From NCBI RefSeq assembly GCF_013373865.1, contig NC_050472.1, forward strand, positions 10,919,413 to 10,983,412: a DNA stretch of 64,000 bases. The letters run 5' to 3'. Source of the stretch: Monomorium pharaonis (taxonomy: Eukaryota; Arthropoda; Insecta; Hymenoptera; Formicidae). Positions within the stretch are counted from its first letter, which is position 1. Every line of letters begins with the position of its first letter. This document shows, piece by piece, positions 1-8,332 of the stretch. The notes under the pieces were generated by a model. It was not told where the DNA came from, did no database searches, and saw nothing but the letters and a program-made list of their open reading frames with translations. Made by a program: the position numbers and the translations under genes.

Positions 1-735
1 GATCAGCATATATAGCCGTTGGTTAATTCCCAAATAGCACAAAAATATACAATGTATATACATTATATATATGTTCATGAATATTGGATGTCCATAGGAT
101 ATCCACATGTACTTAAATTAGCATTCATAGTATATCCATTTTATCAGCAAATGCACTCCATATGAGATTCATTGTTTATCCATAAAACATACAGCTGCAC
201 GTTCTATGTATATCATATATATATACCCAGTGAACAATATGTTGTCAAAAAATGTTGTTAAAAAATAAAATAAAAATTTTATTTTTTTTTTAAATTATTT
301 TTATCAACAGTACATACTAAATTTAGGACAAATTTTTATTAATTAATTAAATTTAAATTATGTATATTATTTTATTTTATTCTTACTTGCCGCTGGTAGG
401 TTTGAACCCGGGACCTTAGGATTACGAACCTTGTACTCTATCTGCTACGCCAATTTGACTCATCGATATGGATACTTGTTATTGTCTACATATACCTATA
501 TGTTATAAACTGTCGCAATTACATTATTTTTTATAAAAGCAATTAAATTTTGTAAAACATTAAAAATAAATAGCATTAATTTATTTACTTATTAATTTCA
601 TTGTTTTTATCTTTTTCCATAACCTTAATAATTTAATGGAAATTGCGATCTATTTAGCACTAATACTTTGAAGCGTTTAAATAGTTAATTAGATGGTTAA
701 CTATATAGATCATATATGTTTAGACTTCAAATTTT
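1..735. other. AT-rich intergenic DNA
   Basis: Apart from the tRNA-like sequence at 389-467, no coding signal or recognisable element is seen here. The stretch is mostly A/T, with short TATATCC-type motifs in its first 250 bases that resemble degraded relatives of the satellite that follows. Confidence 0.6.
389..467 (-). repeat. tRNA-like sequence, probable SINE head
   Basis: Read on the minus strand, this segment has an A-box-like TGGCGTAGCAG (442-452) and a B-box-like GGGTTCAAACC (399-409) at tRNA-like spacing. The acceptor and anticodon stems do not pair cleanly, so a working tRNA gene is unlikely. A second tRNA-like sequence at 47134-47203 shares the TCAAATTGGC stretch at its 5' end, which suggests a small family of tRNA-derived repeats. 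A decayed tRNA pseudogene is the alternative. Confidence 0.45.
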
Positions 736-739
736 TTGC

Positions 740-972
740 AGCGCCAAGTTTTCAAACCCTTCACCGGCAAAAAAATATACATAACTGATCCACGAAAGTA
801 TATTCATTTAATATACACAGAAAGTACATTTGTATACATTTCGATAAGTATATGCACGTATATACATATATGCAATGTACATTTGAAATGCATCAGAAAA
901 TACCCTAGACATCCACAAAAGTATATTCGTCCGATGTACGTGAAAATACATTTAATATGTTCATTTCAACGC

Positions 973-1027
<55 letters not shown>

Positions 1028-1148
1028 CATGCAATGTACATTCGAAGTGTATCAGAAAATATCCTAGACGGATCTATGAAAGTATATTCATCCAATGTAC
1101 GTAAAAATACATTTATGTTTATTTCGACACATACATACATATATATAC
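740..1148. repeat. Satellite array, left part (about 120-bp units)
   Basis: Units are marked by AAAGTATATTC at about 798, 921 and 1082, preceded by a GCAATGTACATT-type stretch and followed by ATGTACGTGAAAATACATTTA. The gap between the second and third units is lengthened by a (TA)n run at about 972-1020. Related units lie between and after the two solo LTRs (2823-2932 and 4660-4900), so this was one array before the insertions. ORFs through it are chance readings. Confidence 0.75.
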
Positions 1149-2822
1149 TGTGACGTGGTAGCTTAGCTGCCACGGGTAGCAGCATCCCTCCCCCGTCACA
1201 GGGATTCGCTGCGGATTCGCGCCGTACGGGGAAAATAGGCGAGAGGCGAGAGAGGATCTCCAGGGGGAACCGCGACGGACATGGCGAGCGTATTATTAAT
1301 TTTGCATATTTTCGGTTTCTCTGCATGGCGGCCGCCTCACGATGGAATTCGACGAGAGAGCGAGAGGGGAGGAGAGAGCTACGACGATGCGGGGAAGGAG
1401 GAAGGACTCCACCGGTGCCCGGGAGAGACGAGCACGCGGCCTGCACGGGGACTCGGCGTGGCCCGGGAAAGCCACGGCCGGAGACTAAAGCGGCGGTGCC
1501 CGTCAGCACCACGGAAGAACATCTCGGAGGGCTGCGGAGGAGCCCCGAAAGGACCAAACGCATCGGGGGAGGCGTTGAGTCCTCTCGCGGGGAGCGGAGG
1601 TCACCGCGTGCGCTGCCCCGGCTCAGGCAGTGGCCCAGCGGAAGAAGGAAAATTTCGCGGGGCCTGCGAGGCCCCCGGAAGGATTACGGCGCGCACGTCC
1701 CTGCGGTCGCAGGACTGCGTGCCTTGCAGCAATTGGGTCGCGGCGCGGAAACAATGCGCATGACCGAACGGGGGGTCGCGGCGTCGATCCGGGATGGACC
1801 GCGATCCACCCCGCTTTTGCGTGCGAGCGGTCTAGGCGTTAGGTCGCGAGTCGTGCCTCGAAAGGCAAATTATCGGTGTGGCTGGTGCGAGGCCTCAGCG
1901 TGAGCGAGCGGGACGAGCCTGGAGACGAGGGAGGACATCGCCCGGGACTTTATCGGTGAGGTGGCCTGCCAGGATAATTTGGTGTAAGCGGTTGCCGGCT
2001 GGCGGGGGTCCCCGGATCCGTTCTGCATCCGTTTTCGCGTTGGTGCGTGATTCGCGTGGGCCGCAGGGCGGTCATACGTTTGCGTGATTAATTTGGGATT
2101 TGTCGGATGCAAGCGGGCGGGACGCCAACGCGCCGAGCCACGGGGAAGACGGTAGTAGAGACGCTTGGGTTCCGTCGGAGATTCCCCTCGACCGTGTGCG
2201 CCGCAAAGCCCTCGCGCGAGCGAATATCGCGTCGCGAGTAGCGGGTGGACGGGACTTCCGGTTTCGCGACGGGGTAGAGTGCGGCGGCGGCCGGCGATTG
2301 CTTTGTGACCCTCGTGGGCCACGCGGTCGTGTTCCATCGTTCGTCCTTGTCGACCGCGCGCATACCGCGGGAGCTTTCTGCGTGTCGTTCGCGTTTATTT
2401 TTGTATGGTTCGCGCCGTAGTGCCGCCTTGTCGGAACGGCGAATGTTGCGCCCCGTGATATCATTGTCCACGCTTCCAATTTATTCTTAATAAAGTACGT
2501 TCCTTGTTAAGCACGGAGTCGATTTTATGGTGTGTCGTCCGCCCCTTCGTGTTTCAGCCGTCGCCTGCTCCCTTACAATTCACCCCGCCCCTCTACCGTT
2601 AGGCAGAGCTGGTCGAGATTGTCGCGCGAGGATCAAGGACACCTTGGCGTAACGATTTTCGCGAATTGACGCGTCGTCGAGCGCGTCTGGCGCCCAACAA
2701 TTTCTCGCGATAGCGTGTGGCCGAGATTCGAGCGCGACAAGTACGGCATCGGGGGTATCGGTTACCCTATCGGTCTTGCTGCTTTTTGCCCGCGGCTTTT
2801 CCGGTCAGGAAAAGTCGTGACA
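1149..2822 (+). mobile_element. GC-rich solo LTR, copy A
   Basis: A 1,674-bp GC-rich block in AT-rich satellite starts TGTGACG and ends CGTGACA, the TG...CA form of an LTR, and is flanked on both sides by ATAC (1145-1148 and 2823-2826). A polyadenylation signal lies at 2489-2494. No internal region, primer site or second LTR of the same insertion is seen, so it is read as a solo LTR left by recombination. Several ORFs of 60-200 codons cross it, but they are not preserved in copy B and match no known family. The superfamily (Gypsy or Bel-Pao) cannot be told from the LTR alone. Confidence 0.75.
2489..2494 (+). terminator. LTR polyadenylation signal
   Basis: AATAAA followed by a GT-rich stretch (AAGTACGTTCCTTGTT), in the same relative position as the signal at 4326-4331 of the second LTR. 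This fits the R/U5 boundary region of an LTR and sets the orientation as plus. Confidence 0.65.
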
Positions 2823-2932
2823 ATACAATAGGTGTTTGATATACATCGGAAAACATGCTAGACAGATCCACGAAAGTATATTCATCCAATATACATTTAT
2901 GTTTATTTCGACACGTACCTGCACGTATATAC
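2823..2932. repeat. Satellite unit between the two solo LTRs
   Basis: About 110 bp carrying the satellite landmark AAAGTATATTC at 2874 and the same CACGTATATAC end at which both LTRs sit. It is essentially one satellite unit separating the two insertions. Confidence 0.7.
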
Positions 2933-4659
2933 TGTGACGTGATAGCTCAGCTGCCACGAGTAGCAGCGTTCCTCCCCCGTCACAGGCTGCGAATTCGCGC
3001 CGTACGGGGAAAATAGGCGAGAGGCGAGAGGGGATCTCCATGGGGAACCGCGACAGACCTAGCGAGCGTAGTATTAACTTCTTATATTTTTGATTTCTTT
3101 GCGCGGCGGCCGTCTTCCGATGGAATGCGGCGAGAGGGCGAGAGAGGAGGAGAGAGAGCGACGACGATGCGGGGAAGGAGGAAGGACGCCACCGGTGCCC
3201 GGGAGAGACGAGCACGCGGCCCGCACGGGAATTCGGCGTGGCCCTGGGAGAGCCACGGCCGGAGCCTAAGGCGGCGGTGCCCGCCGACACCACGACGGGA
3301 CGTCCCGGAGGGCTGTGGAGGAGCCCGGATGGGACCAAACGCGTCGAGGGAGGCGTCAAGTCCTCTCACGAGGAACGGAGGTCTCCGCGTGCGCTGCCCC
3401 GGCTCGGGAAATGGCCCAGCGGGAGAAAGAAAATTTCGCAGGGGCCTGCGAGGCCCCCGGAAGGATTACGGCGCGCACGTCCCTGCGTACGCAGGACTGC
3501 GTGCCTTCCAGCAATTGGGTCGCGGCGCGGAAACAATGCGCATGAGTGGACGGGGGGTCGCGGCGTCGATCCGGGATCGACCGCGATCCACCCCGCTTTT
3601 GCGTGCGAGCGGTCTGAGAAGGAAGGTCGCGTGTCGTGCCCCGGAGGGCGAGTTATCGGTGTGGCGAGCGAGAGGCCATCGCGAGAGCCGAGGACGAGCC
3701 GAGAGACGAGGGAGGACGCCTTGGACCTTATCGGTGAGGTGGTCTGCCGAGATAAGTGATTGTGAGCGGTTGTCGGCCGGCGAGGCCCTGGCCCGTTCTG
3801 CATCCGTTTTGGTGTTGGTGCGTGAGTCGCGCGGGCCGCAGGGCGGCCATCCGTTCGCGTAAGTAATTGGGAGATATATCGGATGCAAGCGGGCGGGACG
3901 CCGAAGCGCCGAGCCACGGGGAGGACGATTGTAAGGACGCGTGAGTTCCGTCGGAGATTCCCCTCGACCGTGTACGCCGCAAAGCCCTCGCGCGAGCGAG
4001 TATCGCGTCGCGAGTAGCGGGTGGACGGGACTTCCGGTTTCGCGACGGTGTGTAGTGCGGTAGCGGCCGGCGATTATGGTGCGACCCCCGCGAGACACGC
4101 GGTCGCGTTCTCTAGTTGCCGGGAGTGTCGGCACGTTCGAACGTCCGAAATTCATGTGCGCGGGAGATTCCCTCGTCTGTCCTTGTCGGACAGCGTGCCT
4201 ACCGCGGGAGCTTCCCGCGTATCGTTAGCGTCTCTGTTTGGTTTGATTCGCGCCGGGGCGCCGCCTTGTCGGAACGCCGCATGCCGCGTCCCGCGATATT
4301 ATTGTTCTGTCTGACTATTAATCTCAATAAAGTTCGTTACTTGTTACGTTCGGAGTCTATTTTTCTAGTGTGTCGTCCACCACTTCGTGTTACCGCATTC
4401 GCCTGCTCCCTTACGATTCACCCCGCCCCTCTACCGTTAGGCAGAGCTGGTCGAGATTGTCGCGCGAGGATCGAGGACACCTTGGCGTAACGATTTTCGC
4501 GAATTGACGCGTCGTCGAGCGCGTCTGGCGCCCAACAATTCTCGTGATAACGTGTGGCCGAGATTCGAGCGCGACAAGCACGGCATCGGGGATACCGGTT
4601 ACCCTATCGGTCTCGCTGCTTTTTGCTCGCGGCTTTCCCGGTCAGGAAAAGTCGTGACA
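2933..4659 (+). mobile_element. GC-rich solo LTR, copy B
   Basis: A 1,727-bp relative of the block at 1149-2822 in the same orientation. It begins TGTGACGTGATAGC, ends AAAGTCGTGACA and is flanked by ATAC (2929-2932 and 4660-4663). It shares the AATAAA signal (4326-4331) and a long GC-rich body, but differs at many positions and by indels, including an extra stretch near 4090-4150. A TGGCGCCCAAC-like primer-site motif at about 4525 lies inside the repeat rather than after it, as in copy A, so it is not taken as a real primer site. Confidence 0.75.
4326..4331 (+). terminator. LTR polyadenylation signal
   Basis: AATAAA followed by GTTCGTTACTTGTTACG, the counterpart of the signal at 2489-2494. 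Confidence 0.6.
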
Positions 4660-5196
4660 ATACATACAATAAACATTCGACATGCATCGAAAAACATCCT
4701 AAACTAATCTATAAAAATATGTTTGTCCGATGTACATGAAAGTACATTTATGTATGTTTCAATACATACGTACCTGCACGTATATAAATACAATATACAT
4801 ACAATATACATGGAGATGTATAAGTAATTAATCCATCAAAGTATATTTATATTATGTACATATGACGTACATACATTTATATCCATCCATAAATATTCAT
4901 TTTATGTATGTATAATGTCCTGTATATACTTTTCACTTTATGGATCAAGGATGGATATCCATAGAATATCGTGTGCTATTTGGGTTGACCCGACTTTGAC
5001 CCGATTTGTACTCTCGATGGAAACTTACTCAATGTTGTATATTAACATACAATGTAATACAATATTTATTCTTTCTTTTTACAAAGATTAATAATATATA
5101 AAATATATATTTTAGAATATATGGATTAAAATATAATATATTACTTTTTAAACAATTTATCGCCCGTATCCTGTCGCCAGATCGTAATGTAAAATG
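4660..5196. repeat. Satellite remnant and AT-rich spacer
   Basis: 4660-4900 holds degenerate satellite units (landmarks near 4711 and 4838). From 4900 onward the sequence is A/T-rich without a gene. A short duplication of the CCCGTAT(C/T)CTGTC(G/A)CCAGATCGT motif (5163-5185 and 5217-5239) belongs to the neighbouring putative exon. Confidence 0.5.
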
Positions 5197-5306
5197 TCAC
5201 TTTTTTAATAATATTGCCCGTATTCTGTCACCAGATCGTCGCAACCATTCCTGCATGCATTTTTCTATTTCACTCACGGTGCTTTTTCCTTGTATCAATA
5301 CAGTTT
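5197..5306 (-). CDS. Putative terminal exon, unknown protein
   Basis: On the minus strand a TATAG acceptor is followed by an open 110-nt exon ending in TGA (5197-5199). It would encode about 36 residues in a balanced composition, including a helical-looking stretch around EIEKCMQEWLRRSGDR. The part encoding RSGDRIRA is duplicated just beyond the stop. I do not recognise the protein. It could be the 3' end of a host gene truncated by the DIRS element starting at 5430, or a decayed transposon exon. No upstream exon was identified. Confidence 0.25.
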
Positions 5307-5432
5307 CTATAAATGTATTAATAATATATTATCATAATATAACAATAATAAAATAATAATATATAATAAAAATATTAAATTAATACCAATGATTGTATCG
5401 GATAGTCTTGATTTTCTCAGAGACAATTTATT

Positions 5433-5575
5433 ATATTACACGTCTCGTTCTCAATGATGATAAGATGTAGTAATGCTTGCCATGACTAGCTTCACAACAT
5501 TTAGAGTATAAATGAGTTGGAACAAGCGCCTCCTTACCTACTAGGTGGCGCCTCTCGCTTCCCCTCTTCATATTG
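5433..5575 (+). repeat. DIRS left inverted terminal repeat
   Basis: The 143 bases match, in reverse complement, the right terminal repeat at 20235-20375 almost perfectly from GATGATAAGATGTAG onward. The outermost bases differ (ATATTACACGTCTCG here against ATATGAAGCGTCTCG there). The ends are told apart by that difference, and both versions reappear in the internal complementary region. Confidence 0.88.
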
Positions 5576-5660
5576 TTTTGTTGTGTATAGCTTCACACAT
5601 CGCGAGTTTATAAATCTCAGAGTTTATAAAGTATTCGTGATAAAAAAGAAGAAACTCGAC

Positions 5661-6947
5661 ATGGGTAATGGAAAAAAGAGAAAACACTCACGCTCTAGAT
5701 CGAAGGAGCGTCACAATCATCGTGACAGATCTCATGCAAAAATGCAAAGAATGCAGGAACAACTAGATAACCTCACTAAGCAATTGCATTATGTCATACA
5801 AGCAAAAAATGCAATCCCTGCCCAAGAGACAAATAATGAAGAAGAGTCATTAGTAATTGGTAAGTAAAATGTCTCTGCTGAACATTCCAAACGAATGTCA
5901 GAAGAATTGTCGAGTCCATACGACTCAGACAAGCCCATACGGCACAAATAATCGTCGAGGCCACACGACTCAGACGAATCTATACGACATAAGGCCATAC
6001 GGCAACTATGTCTATACGACACTAAATCTATAAGACAATTAAATTCATTTGATATTACTAAGAAAAATAACTCACAAATTACAAAGAATACCGCGGTTTT
6101 TACAGAAAAAATTGCAGATGATAATAAGGAGAATGTACCAGAGCCTAACAGTGGCAGCCAAGAACAGGAGAATAATCCGTCAACAGGTGTGCCAAAGGAA
6201 ATTCTGGATATATTGGGAGAGGATCCTAACCTGTCAAAACACATTAATGTCACATTCCATCCGGAATTAAAAACCAGATGGGAAAAATGGATTCGAGAAG
6301 GATTTCCAGAGGAGGAAAAGAAAATTATTTTAGAAAAATATCCTCGTAAGGCTGAATTGTTGGTGGAAGCTCCTAAGGTTAATCGGGAAATGTTTCACAT
6401 GATGTCAGATATAGCAAAAGCACGAGACGAGCATTTCGTAAAAACTCAAAATTCTGTTGGCTCAGCGCTGTCAGCCCTAGGTGCCGCAATATCTCTTATT
6501 TTAAGTAATCCGGAGGATGGAATAGACCAAGAATTGCTTACAACATATCTCTGCGACGCGGGAAAAATAATCTCGGACGTTTTTTATCAACAATCTATTG
6601 CTAGAAAATCCTACATTACACCGATTCTACCAAAGTCTCTGAAACCGACGGCGGATGATGTAAAATCAGATGAATGGCTATATGGCTCAAAGTTCGCGGA
6701 GCAATTAAAGGAGGTTCAAACGGTAGAAACTGTATGTGCTAAAATCAAAGCAGCTAACAAAAATACTAACACATATAAGGCTAAATATCAGGGAAACTTC
6801 AAGAACCCACCTGCAAGATACAAGCAGGTGGGTCAGTATCAAAGACGTCCATTGATCAACTTCAAATCGAAGACCACGAAATACAATCAGAAAACGTCGA
6901 AAGCAACATCGAGCCGTTCGTCGAGCCAGAAATCGTCGAAGAAATAA
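5661..6947 (+). pseudogene. DIRS ORF1 (gag-like), two nonsense codons
   Basis: From ATG 5661 one frame runs 429 codons to TAA at 6945, broken only by in-frame TAA at 5865 and about 5947. The N-terminus is Lys/Arg/Ser-rich (SRSRSKERHNHRDRSH) and is followed by a short coiled-coil-like stretch. A segment near 5900-6040 has repeated PYDSD/SIRH-type motifs. The C-terminal third ends in a basic Ser/Lys/Thr-rich tail, as expected of a nucleic-acid-binding gag-like protein. The last 29 codons overlap the start of ORF2 in another frame. A GTAAGT at the first stop could be a splice donor, but one continuous frame makes nonsense mutation the simpler reading. Confidence 0.75.
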
Positions 6948-7358
6948 CTGAGGTAACAGCGATTGCAGGTCGCTTAAAACACTTTATTCACAACTGGGAA
7001 GAAATAACATCCGATCAGTTTGTATTCCAATGTTTAAAAGGATATAAAATTCCTTTCCATGATATTCCCAGACAAATCGTGCCTCCAAAGGAACCAGATT
7101 GGTCGACAGAAAAACTAAAGGCCATTAAAATAGCAATTAATAAACTATTAGTTAAAAAAGCGGTCGAGGAGTGTACAGAATGCAAAGAGCAATTTATCTC
7201 ATCTTATTTTTTGGTCAGGAAGCCAGATGGATCCAACAGGTTTATATTAAATCTAAAAAATTTAAATTTATTTATTATTCAAAAACATTTTAAGATGGAG
7301 GATTTGCGTTCAGCCAAGGAGTTATTAAGTCAAGGAGACTTTATGGCTTCAGTTAATT
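6860..7358 (+). pseudogene. DIRS ORF2, 5' part of reverse transcriptase
   Basis: The open frame overlaps the end of ORF1 and encodes an N-terminal region (AGRLKHFIHNWEEITSD) and the first reverse transcriptase blocks, including SSYFLVRKPDGSNRFILNLKNLN, which are characteristic of DIRS polymerases. The frame is cut after an Asn codon by the errantivirus LTR at 7359. It continues in phase at 17487 if the insertion and one copy of AATT are removed. No ATG was identified for ORF2, whose translation presumably depends on the overlap with ORF1. Confidence 0.82.
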
Positions 7359-7860
7359 TGTTGTGAGTGCATCACACTCACATGTCGCAAGCGATAGACG
7401 GTGTCGCATGACACCTCGCGCGCGGCCATCGCCCGGCCTACATACCGGGCGTCGCACCGGGAAACGTACCCGGTTGCCTAAGACTCAACACCCAAAATCA
7501 TCTGATTTTGGGGTGGAATCCGCATGGCCAGCAATTGCTGGCTAAGCGAGTATCCTGTCCAAAGGCCTATGACCGCGGAAGTACCTTCCCTGGTCATACG
7601 CCTAAAAACGGTGTATATATACACCGTGCGACAGACAACGAGCGGGCTTTGTCACACCGTATACAGCGACTCACGTATGTCGCCGACTCGTTAATATTTG
7701 TTACGGTTCATCATAAGTGTCATCAAGTGTACTAACAATAAGAATATACATATATATCCTGATATCACAACTGGCTATATTCTCTCGAAGACCTGACCCG
7801 AGGAGCATCGGCAGACGATCCCTAATCCCTGTGACCCTTTATTAAAGAAGGGCCACAACA
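7359..7860 (+). repeat. 5' LTR, errantivirus copy 1
   Basis: Begins TGTTGTGAG, ends CCACAACA and matches 16981-17482 throughout. U3 carries a run of short palindromes, including GCCAGCAATTGCTGGC and ACGGTGTATATATACACCGT (7608-7627); the second contains the best TATA candidate. ATTAAA at 7841-7846, near the 3' end, is the likely polyadenylation signal. ORFs of 60-75 codons in the LTR are not thought to be genes. Confidence 0.93.
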
Positions 7861-7864
7861 AATC

Positions 7865-7882
7865 TGGTGGCAGCGGTGGGAT
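7865..7882 (+). other. Primer binding site, tRNA-Leu type
   Basis: TGGTGGCAGCGGTGGGAT starts four bases after the LTR. Its complement ends in CCACCGCTGCCACCA, which matches the 3' end of tRNA-Leu plus CCA as I recall it. The same 18-mer follows the 5' LTR of copy 2. Drosophila gypsy and 297-type errantiviruses use tRNA-Lys or tRNA-Ser, so this lineage differs in primer choice. Confidence 0.8.
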
Positions 7883-8180
7883 ACACTGCCGAAGAACCTA
7901 CAAGGAAAGTACTCCCTAACGGACGCAGAGTCTAGAAGAGAACAGCTAAAAAGGGAAAAGAGCGGAAGCCGATCAGAGCGAACTAAACTCGCCAAAGATC
8001 CTGCACCACGCAGCCGAGCCGATCAGCTGATCTGCGGACCCGAGATCCAGCAAGGAAGACAGCCATCGAGCCAGAGCTCCGCCATCGGACAGCGCAACAG
8101 CGATAGCGGCGTAATCGGAGAAGACACCGACCTACCGCATCGTGATTCACCAGCCAAGCGGCGAAACAACGGACGACAGC

Positions 8181-8203
8181 ATGCAACGATATACTGCGTT
8201 AAT
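8181..8203 (+). CDS. Putative env leader mini-exon / short upstream ORF, copy 1
   Basis: An ATG at 8181 opens 23 coding bases that end at a strong donor, GTAAGT (8204-8209). Spliced to the acceptor at 14286, it enters the env frame in phase and supplies the initiator plus the first part of a hydrophobic signal peptide whose remainder is encoded at 14287 onward. On unspliced RNA the same ATG gives an eight-codon upstream ORF whose TAA lies inside the donor. Copy 2 keeps the same exon length and phase (35558-35580). Splicing itself is inferred from sequence only. Confidence 0.65.
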
Positions 8204-8332
8204 GTAAGTCCGACAAATCTTGTAATGCGAAATAGATTATAAGATAGCGCGTCCGAAAAATCCCGAAAATACGCAAGCCCCCGGTAACCTAGTTATCGAA
8301 AAACAACCTTAGCAAGTGATTAGAATAGGCGA

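Noticed and set aside
2690..2705. TGGCGCCCAAC-like motif suggesting a primer binding site and a small TRIM-type element
   Set aside because: The motif lies within the repeat in both copies rather than just after an LTR, and the ATAC duplications enclose each whole block.
961..4490. Many ORFs of 60-245 codons on both strands in the GC-rich blocks
   Set aside because: They lie inside two solo LTRs, are not preserved between the two copies in frame or start, and show only the Arg/Pro/Gly bias expected of GC-rich DNA.
7363..7735. ORFs of 60 and 75 codons, repeated exactly at 16985-17357
   Set aside because: They are LTR sequence; their repetition reflects LTR identity.
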